Shown piece by piece: positions 47,811-57,536 of a stretch of 64,000 nt of DNA. The position numbers and the translations under genes are program-made. The stretch's first letter is position 1; every line of letters starts with the position of its first letter. The notes beneath the pieces were generated by a model. The model did not search any database, was not told the origin of the DNA, and saw only the letters and a program-made list of their open reading frames with translations. Source of the DNA: an uncultured Oxalobacteraceae bacterium (lineage in GTDB: Bacteria > Pseudomonadota > Gammaproteobacteria > Burkholderiales > Burkholderiaceae_D); contig CAIOYD010000044.1 of assembly GCA_903862415.1 (NCBI GenBank), forward strand, positions 1 through 64,000. The letters are read 5' to 3'.

Positions 47811-48776
47811 ATGATAAAACCCCATTTACTCATTACCTGTATCGCGTTTCCCGAAATTCTGGCGCAATTAAGCCAGCATTTTCAGGTGCAGTCGAATCAG
47901 GAAGATGCCAGCTTTACGGAAGCGCAGCTCATTGAGCAGTTGCAGGGCAAGCAGGCTGCATTCACAGCCGGTAATGCGCGGTTTTCCCGCAGGGTGATCG
48001 AACAGGCACCGGATCTTCGACTGATCTGTGCCATGACAGTGGGTTATGACAATATCGATATCGCCGCCTGTCGCGAACGCGGTATTCTGGTGACCAATGC
48101 GCCGGAAGTGCTCAATCAAACCACGGCCGATTTTGCCTGGGCGCTGTTACTCGCTACCGCACGCCGCGTAACAGAAGCGGAACACTGGTTACGCGCCGGG
48201 CATTGGAGCAAATGGCAGCTGACGGGTTTTTTGGGCGCTGATGTGCATGGAAAAACGTTGGGAATTTTAGGCATGGGGCGCATAGGGCAGGCGATTGCCC
48301 GGCGTTCCATGGGATTTGATATGCAGGTGCTTTATCATAATCGATCACGTCTGACACCGCAGCAGGAACTCGCGGCCAACAACGCCTCGTATGTCAGCAA
48401 GCAGGAATTACTGGCCCGTGCCGATCATCTGGTGCTGATGCTGCCATTTTCGCCGCAAACCAGACATTGTATGGGGGCGGCTGAATTTGCCAGTATGCGC
48501 ACGACGGCGACCTTGATTAATGTGGCCCGAGGCGGCGTTGTCGATGATGTTGCGCTGATCGCCGCATTGCGCACGGGACAGATTGCTGCGGCTGGATTGG
48601 ATGTGTTTGAAAACGAACCCACATTCAATCAGGATTTTCTAAGTCTGAGAAACGTCGTACTCACACCGCATATTGCCAGCGCCTCCGAATCGACCCGTCG
48701 GGCGATGCAGCAATGTGCTGTGGTTAATCTGCTGGCGTATGTTGATGAGGGCAGAGTAATTAATCCGGTGGTCTGA
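47811..48776 (+). CDS. D-2-hydroxyacid dehydrogenase (glyoxylate/hydroxypyruvate reductase-like)
   Basis: 321-residue NAD(P)H-dependent enzyme. The nucleotide fold carries GKTLGILGMGRIGQAIARRS (about 144-163), and the catalytic residues lie in INVARGGVVDD (Arg), GLDVFENEP (Glu) and LTPHIASAS (His). Together with TVGYDNIDIAACRERGI these place it in the D-isomer-specific family. Reduction of glyoxylate, hydroxypyruvate or 2-ketogluconate is typical of the closest groups; the exact substrate cannot be fixed. Single gene ending in a strong terminator. Confidence 0.9.
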   Translation: MIKPHLLITCIAFPEILAQLSQHFQVQSNQEDASFTEAQLIEQLQGKQAAFTAGNARFSRRVIEQAPDLRLICAMTVGYDNIDIAACRERGILVTNAPEVLNQTTADFAWALLLATARRVTEAEHWLRAGHWSKWQLTGFLGADVHGKTLGILGMGRIGQAIARRSMGFDMQVLYHNRSRLTPQQELAANNASYVSKQELLARADHLVLMLPFSPQTRHCMGAAEFASMRTTATLINVARGGVVDDVALIAALRTGQIAAAGLDVFENEPTFNQDFLSLRNVVLTPHIASASESTRRAMQQCAVVNLLAYVDEGRVINPVV

Positions 48777-48807
48777 AAAAAAACCGGACACGTGGCCCGG
48801 TTTTTTT
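48776..48807. terminator. Bidirectional terminator
   Basis: AAAAAAAACCGG and CCGGTTTTTTT enclose ACACGTGGC. The hairpin lies between the convergent 2-hydroxyacid dehydrogenase and ACBP genes, with A and T runs serving both directions. Confidence 0.88.
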
Positions 48808-48817
48808 ATGCCGCTGA

Positions 48818-49069
48818 TTATTTTAAATCGTTAATCAGATCGATATATTGCTGCTGTGCGGCTTCCTGGGTTGTACCTGCGAGGGTGTTCCAGGCATCCC
48901 ATTTTGCGCGACCGATCATGTCGGTAAAGCCTGGACGGTCGCCACTGGCGTCACCGCTGCTGGCCTGTTTAAACAGGGCATAGATTTTCAGCAGCGTCAT
49001 GTTGTCCGGACGTTCCGGTAAATTTTTAGAATCTGCCTGTGCCTGGCTGAACTGTTCCGATAAACTCAT
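48818..49069 (-). CDS. Acyl-CoA-binding protein
   Basis: 83-residue cytoplasmic ACBP-fold protein that binds long-chain acyl-CoA esters. The family signature is clear: LLKIYALFKQASSGDASGDRPGF (about 25-47), then IGRAKWDAWNTLAGTTQEAAQQQYIDLI, with the Tyr and Lys positions that contact the CoA. Length matches the family norm (about 86). ACBPs are mainly eukaryotic but occur in a subset of proteobacteria. The FKBP gene on the same strand lies 122 bases upstream and may not be co-transcribed. Confidence 0.93.
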   Translation of the reverse strand: MSLSEQFSQAQADSKNLPERPDNMTLLKIYALFKQASSGDASGDRPGFTDMIGRAKWDAWNTLAGTTQEAAQQQYIDLINDLK

Positions 49070-49191
49070 GATGGTTCCTAAAAGTGGAGGTAATTAAGTC
49101 TGGTGATGGAATCACTTTGTAAAACAGGTATAAATTACCATGGATAGTCATGGCAACACCAATTTCGCGTTAGAGTGACTCCTCAAGCAGC

Positions 49192-49548
49192 TCAGACCGC
49201 CAGTAATTCCACTTCAAAAATCAGTGTGGCGTTGGGTGGAATGACGCCACCGGCACCACGGGCTCCATAACCGAGTGCTGAGGGGATGATCAGTGTACGC
49301 GCGCCACCGACTTTCATGCCTTGTACACCTTCATCCCAGCCCTTGATTACATGACCGGCAGCGAGAGGGAAATCAAACGCTTCATTGCGATCTTTGCTGG
49401 AATCAAATTTGGCGCCTTTGCTGCCATCCGGATTTTGCAGCCAGCCAGTGTAATGTACGCTGACATGCTGTCCGGCAGCGGCAGTGGCGCCTTCGCCAAT
49501 GATAGTGTCTTGATATTGCAGGCCGGAGGCGGTCATGGTCGTTGTCAT
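49192..49548 (-). CDS. FKBP-type peptidyl-prolyl cis-trans isomerase
   Basis: 118-residue single-domain FKBP. Conserved pocket segments are VSVHYTGWLQNPDGSKGAKFDSS, FDFPLAAGHVIKGWDEGVQGMKVGG, RTLIIPSALGYGARGAGGVIPPNATLIFEVELL. It has no signal peptide or membrane helix, so it is probably cytoplasmic. It accelerates proline isomerisation during protein folding. Single gene, divergent from the EI24 protein. Confidence 0.95.
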   Translation of the reverse strand: MTTTMTASGLQYQDTIIGEGATAAAGQHVSVHYTGWLQNPDGSKGAKFDSSKDRNEAFDFPLAAGHVIKGWDEGVQGMKVGGARTLIIPSALGYGARGAGGVIPPNATLIFEVELLAV

Positions 49549-49739
49549 GGGGTTCTTTCAAAATAAAAATAAGTGGCGAGATTGTAGACTAAATTAAATT
49601 TTATTGCTGATTTCCTGACGCTTGGGAGTCAGATGCGCGTTACTTCAAGCAGGGAAGCGGTAACTTAAGTTATCATTCTGCAGCCCTTGTTGAATATTTG
49701 TAAAGTTCACGGGTTTGAAGAAGTTATTGTGGAGCTGGA

Positions 49740-50558
49740 ATGAGGAAAGTTTTTAAGTCGTACGGACGCGCATTTTTAATGCAGTTCAATCTGGTGATGG
49801 TGATGCTGTCATTGTTGCCGTCCATTCTGGCGCTGGGATTATGGGCGGTGGTGCTGTATTTCAGTTTGCAGCCGCTGATCGATTTCTTGCAGCAATTATT
49901 TATTCAGCATAACGGCTTCCAACTGGCAGGCAATATACTGGGTTTTTTGGGATTGTTATCCCTCAAAGCAGTGATCGTACCACTCATCGCGATGTGGTTG
50001 CTGTTGCCCCTGATGTTGCTTACTGCACTGTTGTTCGTGGCCTTTTTGGCCATGCCGCTGATCAACCGCAAAATCAGCCGGCGTTATTACCCGCAATTGG
50101 AAAAACGTAATCAGGATGGTTGGTGGGATGGCTTCTGGTTTGCTACGCTGTACCTGCTGGGATTTTTACTGTTGTGGCTCATCAGCCTGCCACTGACTCT
50201 GGTGGTGCAGTTGGGCCTGGTGATTCAGCCCTTGTTGCTGGGCTGGATCAGTTACCGGATTATGGCTTATGATGCTCTGGCAGTGCATGCCAGTGAGACC
50301 GAACGGCAGCAAATTTTATTGCATCATCGCTGGCAACTCTGGAGTGTGGCCGTCATCACCGGCATGCTTGGTGCCTTACCAGGTATGGTCTGGATGGGGG
50401 GCGTGGCTTCGATCGTATTTTTGCCGTTGCTCGCAGGTCTGGCGATCTGGCTGTATGTGCTGATTTTTATGTTTTCAGGAATGTGGTTTCAGTTTTTCTG
50501 TCTGGATGCGCTGCAACAGTTGCGGCAACAGGAAATACCTGCGTCGGCTGGCAGTTAA
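49740..50558 (+). CDS. EI24-domain (CysZ-like) integral membrane protein
   Basis: 272 residues with about six hydrophobic segments (near 15-45, 60-85, 85-105, 130-160, 195-220 and 225-250) and the family's internal IRNRRISRRYYPQLEKRNQDGWWDGFW-like polar stretch (here MPLINRKISRRYYPQLEKRN). YRIMAYDALAVHASETERQQIL matches the EI24/CysZ consensus region before the last helices. CysZ of E. coli takes up sulfate, but beta-proteobacterial EI24 proteins are not proven sulfate transporters. It starts 49 bases after no other gene and is followed after 21 bases by the MoaB/CinA-like gene, probably its operon partner. Confidence 0.85.
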   Translation: MRKVFKSYGRAFLMQFNLVMVMLSLLPSILALGLWAVVLYFSLQPLIDFLQQLFIQHNGFQLAGNILGFLGLLSLKAVIVPLIAMWLLLPLMLLTALLFVAFLAMPLINRKISRRYYPQLEKRNQDGWWDGFWFATLYLLGFLLLWLISLPLTLVVQLGLVIQPLLLGWISYRIMAYDALAVHASETERQQILLHHRWQLWSVAVITGMLGALPGMVWMGGVASIVFLPLLAGLAIWLYVLIFMFSGMWFQFFCLDALQQLRQQEIPASAGS

Positions 50559-50579
50559 ATTTTATTAAAGAGGTAGCTC

Positions 50580-51365
50580 ATGGCAATCGGCTTGATCATT
50601 ATCGGAGATGAAATTTTGTCCGGCAAACGTGCGGATAAACATTTTTCTAAAGTGGTGGAATTACTGACAGCGCGAGGGCTGCAGCTGGATTGGACAGAAA
50701 TCATCGGTGATGATCCGCAACGCATTACGGCCACCTTGCAGCGCACCATGGCAGGCAGCGATATTGTGTTTTGCTGCGGCGGAATCGGCGCTACTCCGGA
50801 TGATCATACCCGCCAGTGCGCGGCTGCAGCGCTGGGCGTCGGACTGGAATTGCATCCGGAGGCCAAGCAGTTGATTCAGCAGCGCATCACGCAAACAGCT
50901 GAGGCTGCCGGTCAGGTGGCTGATTTAAACAGTCCGGACCATTTGCATCGTCTTAAAATGGGTGAATTTCCCAAAGGTGCCGGCATCATTCCGAATTCCT
51001 ATAATTTAATTCCCGGCTTTTATCAGGCGCACCATTACTTTGTTCCCGGTTTTCCGGTGATGGCCGAGCCGATGATCACCTGGGTGCTCGACACCCATTA
51101 TTCGCATTTATTTCATCGCGATGAGCGCGCAGAAAAATCCCTGCTGGTGTTTGAAATTGCTGAATCTCTGCTCACGCCGATGATGGAGCAGCTGGAGCAG
51201 GATTTTCCACTCATCAAAGTATTCAGTTTGCCCAGTGTTGGCAATCATCAGATTCGCCGCCATATTGAACTTGGAGTCAAAGGCGATCCGGCGCAGGTGG
51301 AATTATCCTTTGCCGTGATAGAGCAAGAACTCGATCGCCTGGGCGCAGAGTATGTGGCGACCTAG
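50580..51365 (+). CDS. MoaB/Mog-domain protein (CinA N-terminal-like)
   Basis: 261 residues with an N-terminal MoCF-type domain: GLIIIGDEILSGKRADKHF (about 3-21) and the pterin/nucleotide-binding CCGGIGATPDDHTRQ (about 64-78). The residues that follow (SYNLIPGFYQAHHYFVPGFPVMAEPM) match the CinA/competence-damage family; the C-terminal nicotinamide-nucleotide amidohydrolase domain of full CinA is absent. Function is uncertain: related domains bind molybdopterin or cleave ADP-ribose derivatives. A GAGG ribosome site precedes the ATG. The stop overlaps the stop of the convergent rhodanese gene by four bases. Confidence 0.85.
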   Translation: MAIGLIIIGDEILSGKRADKHFSKVVELLTARGLQLDWTEIIGDDPQRITATLQRTMAGSDIVFCCGGIGATPDDHTRQCAAAALGVGLELHPEAKQLIQQRITQTAEAAGQVADLNSPDHLHRLKMGEFPKGAGIIPNSYNLIPGFYQAHHYFVPGFPVMAEPMITWVLDTHYSHLFHRDERAEKSLLVFEIAESLLTPMMEQLEQDFPLIKVFSLPSVGNHQIRRHIELGVKGDPAQVELSFAVIEQELDRLGAEYVAT

Positions 51366-51811
51366 GCCCCACGCCAGGGCAAATCGGCGTGACACCAGCC
51401 ATTGAGGTTTTTGCGGTGACCCTGTAAATCTTTGTCGCCTTCAAAGCCTTCAAGAATATCGTAGCACTGAGTATAGCCATGTTCGCAGGCCATCTGGGCC
51501 GCGGCGCGTGAACGTACTCCTGAGCGGCATAAAAACAGCAGTATTGTATCTTTGCTGGTCATAGTGGCGAGTTCAGCCAGAAAATCCGGATTGGGTTTGC
51601 TGGGATATAAATTCCACTGTACTGAATGGGATTGCGCCGGATTGATGTCAACCTGTCCCACCCAGTCACGCTCGGCATTGGTGCGCACATCGATCAGGTG
51701 GATGGCCGGATCATTCTGAATTAATTCATACGCTTCCTTGGGCGTGACCGCGCCAGTATAAGGAAGTGCTTCTCCACGTTGCCGGGCTTGCTGAAGTATC
51801 GAGCTGTTCAT
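51362..51811 (-). CDS. Rhodanese-domain protein
   Basis: 149-residue single-domain sulfurtransferase. AIHLIDVRTNAERDWVG (about 34-50) and the active-site loop LFLCRSGVRSRAAAQMA (about 92-108) contain the persulfide-forming Cys. YDILEGFEGDKDLQGHR near the end is typical of small bacterial rhodaneses that move sulfane sulfur to an acceptor. No signal peptide. Partner unknown. It converges with the MoaB/CinA-like gene; the 165-base gap upstream shows nothing else. Confidence 0.92.
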   Translation of the reverse strand: MNSSILQQARQRGEALPYTGAVTPKEAYELIQNDPAIHLIDVRTNAERDWVGQVDINPAQSHSVQWNLYPSKPNPDFLAELATMTSKDTILLFLCRSGVRSRAAAQMACEHGYTQCYDILEGFEGDKDLQGHRKNLNGWCHADLPWRGA

Positions 51812-51976
51812 GGGATATCCAAAAAGGAATGTAGCCGTTGAGTATTGGCTACTTTCCGGACATTGAAAATAGCAGTTAACTAAGTTTGCACTATTTTTTT
51901 GAAAAGTGTCCTAATTTCTGATGAAAATCGAATATTGTAAATTTGGCATCACTCTGATTTGACAGTGCTATGAGGC

Positions 51977-54870
51977 TCAGGCCAGCCGGAGTCGTTCAGT
52001 TTGTCTATCTGACTTGAAGAATTCCATTAATGCCTGTAACTGCGTGATTTGTCCGGACATTTCTTCTGAGGTCGCGGCCAGCTCTTCCGAAACAGCTGCG
52101 TTTTGCTGGGTGACCTGGCTGAGCTGCAACATGGCGCTGGAAATTTCTGATAAACCGGATGCCTGTCCATCGGACGCAGTAGAAATTTCCTGAATCAGTA
52201 CTGCGGTTTTTTTGATCGATGGAATCATTTCTACCAGTAGCTCATTGGCAGTTTCTGCCATGGTTAAGCTGTTGCTGGCCAGTTCACTAATTTCTTTGGA
52301 GGACAGCTGACTGCGTTCAGCGAGTTTGCGTACTTCAGAGGCGACTACCGCAAAACCCTTACCCGATGCGCCCGCGCGTGCGGCTTCGATGGCGGCATTG
52401 AGTGCCAGCAAATTGGTCTGGTCTGCCATATCATCCACAATACCGATTTTGCTGGAAATTTGTTTCATGGTGACAGCCGTTCTGGTTACAGCGTCGCCAC
52501 CCTGAATGGCTTCATTGGTGGATTTTGCCGCCATCTCATTGGTGATTTTTGCTGTCTGACTGTTTTTGGCCACAAGAGCAGAAATCTGCTCGACTGAAGC
52601 GGTAGTGCGTTCAATGCTGGAAGCCTGTTCCGACGCCGCCTGTGACAAATTTTGAGCTGTGTCGCGGATTTGTGTTGAGGCTGAATTTATCGAATCACAG
52701 GTGTTACTGACATTGGTGATAACCTGTGCCAGTTTGAGCATGGAATTGTTAGTGTAGGTTTTTAAAATATCAAACGAGCCTTGATAGGGCTTGTGAATAG
52801 TTTGCGATAAATCGCCTTCGGACAACGCTCCCAGGACACGGACTACATCATCAATGCCATTGCCGGTGGTAATGACCAACTGGTTCAGGCCGTTGCCAAG
52901 ATCTTTCTGAAAGCCGTTGAGCCCGGCCAATTCAACGCGTGCGGTAAAGTCGCCGCAATTGGCCGCCTGAGTCACGCGTTGCTGCTCCTGTATAACATAA
53001 GTTAATTTGCTGATAGTGCTATTTACATAGGTTTTTAAATCATTGAATGAACCGGAATAATTTTTTCTATTTTCTGGGATAAATCACCTTCTGATAACGC
53101 ACTCATGATGCGCACCACGTCAATGATGCCGCTACCGGTTGTGGCCACCAGTGTATTGAGACCGGCCCCCAATTCTTTTTGATAGCCTTTGAGTCCATCA
53201 AGCTCAACCAGTACAGAAAAGTCACCCAGATTGGCGGCTTCGACCACCTGTTTTTGTCCCTGTATGACCTGCGAAAGTTTGCTCACGGTATTGTTGGTAT
53301 ACGTTTTTAATTCGCCGAAAGAGCCCTGATAGGATTTGCTGATGGTTTTGCTTAAATCGCCCACGGAAAGTGCGCTCATGACACGGACAACATCGGCAAT
53401 GCCCTCTCCGGTGGTGATAACGAGTTGATTCAAGCCGTGTCCGAGCTCTTTTTGAAAACCATTTAATCCGTTTAATTCAACCCGGGCAGTAAAGTCACCC
53501 TGATTGGCTGCGCTGACTACCATTTTTTGTCCTTGAATCACCTGATCCAGTTTGCTCACGGTATTGTTGGCGTATTGTTTTAACTGTTCAAAAGATCCCT
53601 GGTAGGGTTTGACTATTGTCTGGGTCAAATCACCTTCAGAAAGAGCTTCCATAACTCTGATAACGTCATTAATGCCTTCGTCCGTGGTGCTCATCAGTTG
53701 ATTTAAGCCGCTGCCCAATTGGTGCTGAAACCCCTGTAAGCTGGTCAGATCGATCTGGCGGGAAAAATCGCCCTGATTGGCGGCTGCAATGACGCCTTGC
53801 TGAACTTCGATCACTTGAAATAGTTTGTTTACTGTATTGTTGGTATACAGTTTCAATTCACCAAAAGAACCGGCGTAGGATTTGACTATGTTTTTGCTCA
53901 GATCGCCTTCGGACAATGCTCCCATCACACGAATAACATCGCTAATGCCTTCGCCGGTAGTTTGGACGAGTTCGTTGAGTTGTTGGCCCAACTCTTTTTG
54001 AAAGCCCTGCAGCTCAGTCAAATCAATCCGCGCTGAAAAATCCCCCTGATTGGCGGCGGCAACGACTTGCTGCTGGCCCTCAATAACCTGTTTAAGTTTG
54101 TCCGTCATGTGCGCGAGTGCGCTGAGCAGTTTTCCGGTTTCATCTTTGGCGTCAGTGTGTATTTTCACAGATAAATCACCACGTGATAACTGATGGGCCG
54201 CAGCAACGGCTTGATTCAGCGGTCGTGTGATGGAAAGGGTGATCCAGACTGCACAGAGTAAGCTCAGAAGTAACGCACCAAAACTCAGAAACAGCATTTT
54301 TTTGCGGGCAGCAAGATAAGTTTGATTGCTGTTCTCTCCGGCTTCGGCAAATTGTTTTTGCTGCAATTCATTCATGGCACGCAGGTTGTCGGCGAAACTA
54401 TGTAATTCCTTATACATTTCGCCGAACGCCAATGTCGAAGCTGCTGCGCGATCGCCGCTGGCAACATAAGCTAACACCTGATTGTATGAGGCGACATAGC
54501 GTTGACGCGATTCGGAAATTTTATTCAGAGCAGCAGTTTCTTCGGGATAATCCAGCAGTGCCGCCAATTTACTGAGTGCATCATCAAATTTTTGCGTATT
54601 GGAGAGCAGTCGTTCCTTTGCTTTTTTGCTTTGTTGCTCATCTTTTGCTGCAACGATTTCAAAAACGCGTGCAACGCTGCCACGGACATTATCAAGAGCG
54701 CTGACGGAGAGTTTATTTTTTTGAAAATCGTGTGAAATTAATATGGCGGCGTCCGCATCCATCCTGGCCATGTTAGAAACCCCTAAAAAACAGATTCCAG
54801 CCAAAAACAAGAGCAACATGGCAAAAGCCAGCCCAAGACGGGTGCCAATTTTCAGGTTCGCAAAATTCAT
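51977..54870 (-). pseudogene. Poly-HAMP methyl-accepting chemotaxis protein split by a one-base frameshift
   Basis: Read as one gene, this encodes a chemoreceptor of about 964 residues. TM1 is near residues 10-33, a periplasmic four-helix-type region follows, TM2 is near 190-212, then a HAMP domain (213-265), five tandem 91-residue repeats and a signalling domain. The last includes [38 protein letters not shown]. The first frame stops after 611 residues (53035); the signalling domain lies in another frame (open down to 51977). At 53061-53066 a run of six T (A on the coding strand) makes the frame read [10 protein letters not shown]-stop. One extra A, or a -1 slip, restores [15 protein letters not shown], matching the other repeats. 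Repeats start 273 bases apart except here, where the step is 272. Mutation, sequencing error or slippage-dependent expression all fit. Confidence 0.85.
52694..54057 (-). repeat. Five tandem 273-bp repeats (91-residue HAMP-type units)
   Basis: Unit starts are at 54057, 53784, 53511, 53238 and 52966. Each unit reads approximately AANQGDFxxxIDLxxLxGF, then LNxLVxTTGEGIxDVIRVM, then [19 protein letters not shown], then LKxYTNNTVxKLxQVI. The two GD-containing halves per unit look like paired HAMP modules. Spacing is exactly 273 bases three times and 272 once, where the frameshift lies. Confidence 0.9.
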
Positions 54871-55294
54871 CGTATCTCTCTCTGTTTGTGCCTGGGCGGT
54901 CGAATCGGATGCGGTCGGCCAATGTGAAACGTGAAAGCAGTTCGTGCCATCGGTAATTGCGGTATTAAATTTCCTTTTGAAAATTCATAGTAGGGTAATT
55001 TTTTTATTTTCCTAATGAAAATTGCAAAACTTGAGAAAATCAGTCGGTTTAAAGAAGGCGGAGCATGTTAAGTGAAATTTTTACAACTTACCTCTGAGTA
55101 TTATTTTGAATTCCCGGCTGTGACCAAACAGGTTTATCAAGCGTTGAATTCAAGCGCAACTGTCTGGGCTCAAACGGTGTGCGAATTTCGCTGTGATTTA
55201 TTCCTTTTTAATTTAAAATCACTTTGCCCCAGTCTGGCGCAAATTGTCTGGATATTTAAATTTCGCACCAAATTAAAGCATTGCACGGAATGGA

Positions 55295-55309
55295 GCACTA
55301 TTTTGGTGC
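55295..55309 (+). promoter_or_regulatory. NtrC-binding site
   Basis: GCACTATTTTGGTGC fits the NtrC enhancer pattern GCAC-N7-GTGC. It lies about 84 bases upstream of the -24 element of the glnA sigma-54 promoter, a normal enhancer distance. NtrC is encoded 3.3 kb downstream. Confidence 0.75.
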
Positions 55310-55392
55310 GTTTATTTTAATTGCTTTATAGTAATTCAGTAGAAATTGGAACAAATTCTCACTGTTTGCTTAAATTTTCAGCAAATAGTAAG

Positions 55393-55408
55393 TGGCATGA
55401 AACATGCT
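55393..55408 (+). promoter_or_regulatory. Sigma-54 promoter of glnA
   Basis: TGGCATGAAACATGCT matches the -24/-12 consensus (TGGCAY, then GC ten bases after the GG). Transcription would start near 55419, giving an untranslated leader of about 80 bases before the glnA ATG. Confidence 0.75.
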
Positions 55409-55499
55409 TATATCGGGTACGAAGTAGAGGCGATGCAAGCTATATTGCCTGGTTTTTTTTTTCAATACCATTTAATGAGTTTTCTTTAAGGAGTTTGGC

Positions 55500-56915
55500 A
55501 TGGCAATGACAGCGACAGAAGTATTGAAAATGGCGAAAGACAATGAAGTCAAATTCGTTGATTTCCGTTTTACAGACACCCGCGGCAAAGAACAGCACGT
55601 GACTGTGCCTGTGTCTCAGTTCAATATCGATAAATTTGAATCAGGCCATGCCTTTGACGGTTCATCTATCGCTGGTTGGAAGGGTATTGAAGCTTCTGAT
55701 ATGTTGCTCATTCCTGATCCGAATACCGCTAATATCGATCCGTTTATGGAAGAAACTACACTGTTCATGCAGTGTGATGTGATTGAGCCGTCCGATGGTA
55801 AAGGTTACGACCGTGATCCACGTTCGATTGCTAAACGCGCTGAAGCGTATCTGAAATCCTCCGGCCTTGGCGACACTGCTTATTTTGGTCCGGAACCAGA
55901 ATTTTTCATTTTTGACGGCGTACGCTGGAAGATCGATATGTCCGGCTGTTTCGTGAAAATTGATTCCGAAGAAGCTTCCTGGTCAACTGATGCCAAAACC
56001 GAAGGCGGCAATTCCGGTCACCGTCCGACAGTTAAGGGTGGTTATTTCCCGGTTCCTCCAGTCGACAGTTTCCAGGACATGCGTTCGGAAATGTGTCTGA
56101 TTCTTGAAGCCATGGGCATCCCGGTGGAAGTGCATCACCACGAAGTTGCCGGTGCCGGTCAAAATGAAATTGGTACTAAGTTCTCTACTCTGGTAGAGCG
56201 CGCTGACTGGACCCAGAATCTGAAATACGTGGTATGGAATGTTGCCCACACCTATGGCAAAACAGCGACTTTCATGCCTAAGCCTATCGTTGGCGACAAT
56301 GGCTCCGGTATGCATGTACATCAATCCGTATGGAAAGATGGCAAAAATCTGTTTGCTGGTGACGGTTATGCCGGATTGTCTGAATTTGCTCTGTATTACA
56401 TCGGCGGTATCATTAAGCATGCACGTGCGTTGAATGCGATCACCAATCCAGGCACCAACTCGTACAAACGTCTGGTTCCAGGTTATGAAGCACCAGTTAA
56501 ACTGGCATATTCAGCCCGTAACCGTTCGGCTTCGATCCGCATTCCGTATGTTGCCAATCCAAAAGGTCGCCGTGTAGAAGCGCGTTTCCCAGATCCACTG
56601 GCTAATCCGTACCTGTGTTTCGCGGCCCTGCTCATGGCAGGTCTGGATGGCGTGCAAAACAAGATTCATCCGGGCGAAGCTGCATCCAAAGATCTGTACC
56701 ATTTGCCACCAGAAGAAGATGCATTGATTCCAACAGTATGCGAATCTCTGGAGCAAGCATTGGGCTATCTGGACAAAGACCGTGAATTCTTGACCCGTGG
56801 TGGCGTATTCAGCGACACCATGATTGATGCCTACATCGAATTGAAAAAGAAAGAAGTGGAACGTCTGAACATGACGACTCACCCAGTTGAATTCGATATG
56901 TACTATTCTCTGTAA
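55500..56915 (+). CDS. glnA: Glutamine synthetase, type I
   Basis: Dodecameric enzyme forming glutamine from glutamate, ammonia and ATP. The 471 residues show the N-terminal latch [32 protein letters not shown], the metal/ATP motif [32 protein letters not shown] and the ammonium/ATP-binding [20 protein letters not shown]. The adenylylation site is Tyr400 within DLYHLPPEE, so activity should be controlled by GlnE. An AAGGAG ribosome site precedes the ATG. Expression is likely driven by NtrC and sigma-54 from the sites just upstream. A hairpin terminator follows. Confidence 0.98.
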   Translation: MAMTATEVLKMAKDNEVKFVDFRFTDTRGKEQHVTVPVSQFNIDKFESGHAFDGSSIAGWKGIEASDMLLIPDPNTANIDPFMEETTLFMQCDVIEPSDGKGYDRDPRSIAKRAEAYLKSSGLGDTAYFGPEPEFFIFDGVRWKIDMSGCFVKIDSEEASWSTDAKTEGGNSGHRPTVKGGYFPVPPVDSFQDMRSEMCLILEAMGIPVEVHHHEVAGAGQNEIGTKFSTLVERADWTQNLKYVVWNVAHTYGKTATFMPKPIVGDNGSGMHVHQSVWKDGKNLFAGDGYAGLSEFALYYIGGIIKHARALNAITNPGTNSYKRLVPGYEAPVKLAYSARNRSASIRIPYVANPKGRRVEARFPDPLANPYLCFAALLMAGLDGVQNKIHPGEAASKDLYHLPPEEDALIPTVCESLEQALGYLDKDREFLTRGGVFSDTMIDAYIELKKKEVERLNMTTHPVEFDMYYSL

Positions 56916-56937
56916 TTTTGTTGTTTTGTTGTTAATT

Positions 56938-56966
56938 AAAAAAGCGGGGGGTGACCCCGCTTTTTT
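56938..56966 (+). terminator. glnA terminator
   Basis: AAAAAAGCGGGG (56938-56949), the loop GGTGA and CCCCGCTTTTTT (56955-56966) form a perfect 12-bp stem ending in a T run, 23 bases after the glnA stop. Confidence 0.92.
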
Positions 56967-57036
56967 AATGTTTCCCTTGGTAATGTTGTCGTTCTTGTTT
57001 TACACTGCGATATCGATATGATTTCAGAACGATCCT

Positions 57037-57507
57037 ATGAAACAACTTTTAATTGCGGCGTTGATGTTGTCCGGCTTTGGTCTGGTGCATGCCGAATCAG
57101 AAATTTTTGTTTGCGTTGATGCCAATGGGGTAAAAACCTATGGCAATGTCGGTGATGGTAAAGGCTGCAAAAAAGTCGAGTTGCCAGGACTGACGACTTT
57201 TCCGGCTCCGGCCAAAAAAAGTGCCAAGACTGCTTCTGCTCCGGGAGATTTTCCCAAGGTGGATGATACAACGCAGAAAAAACGTGATACTGAGCGCCGC
57301 CAGATTCTGGAGGATGAATTAAAATCCGAACAGAAAAAAATGACGGATATCAGTGGTCAGTACAACAATGGTGAGCCTGAGCGGCAGGGTGGTGAACGCA
57401 ATTTTGCCAAATATCAGGAGCGTACTCAGGGATTGAAAGAAGATTTAAATCGTACCCAAAAAAATATTGAAGCATTGCAGCGTGAAATTAATAATTTGAA
57501 TCAATAA
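57037..57507 (+). CDS. DUF4124-type periplasmic protein with C-terminal coiled coil
   Basis: 156 residues. A signal peptide (MKQLLIAALMLSGFGLVHA) is followed by a short DUF4124-like domain (SEIFVCVDANGVKTYGNVGDGKGCKKVELPG, split here at about 20-50) with two Cys that may form a disulfide. A Lys/Pro/Ala linker follows, then a charged helix of about 70 residues with heptad character (for example RRQILEDELKSEQKKM and LKEDLNRTQKNIEALQ). Such proteins are widespread in beta-proteobacteria next to glnA-ntrBC, but no function is established. It is separated from glnA and from ntrB by terminator-like hairpins. Confidence 0.8.
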   Translation: MKQLLIAALMLSGFGLVHAESEIFVCVDANGVKTYGNVGDGKGCKKVELPGLTTFPAPAKKSAKTASAPGDFPKVDDTTQKKRDTERRQILEDELKSEQKKMTDISGQYNNGEPERQGGERNFAKYQERTQGLKEDLNRTQKNIEALQREINNLNQ

Positions 57508-57536
57508 CGGGCCCGTGCCCCTGGTTGAGGAAATAC

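Larger units (their letters stand above)
54871..55499. other. 629-base intergenic region upstream of glnA
   Basis: It holds the promoter of the minus-strand chemoreceptor at its left end and nitrogen-control elements of glnA at its right end (NtrC site 55295-55309, sigma-54 promoter 55393-55408). Another GCACC half-site occurs near 55264-55269. An 82-codon reading frame at 55072-55320 has no recognisable family and overlaps the NtrC site, so I do not call it a gene. Confidence 0.6.

Noticed and set aside
51977-52975. Independent 332-residue chemoreceptor gene
   Set aside because: Its apparent GTG start lies within a HAMP repeat, and the sequence before it is open and homologous in the same frame back to the frameshift; it is the 3' part of the upstream gene.
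55072-55320. 82-codon plus-strand frame upstream of glnA
   Set aside because: No family resemblance, no convincing ribosome site, and it overlaps the NtrC-binding site; treated as non-coding promoter DNA.
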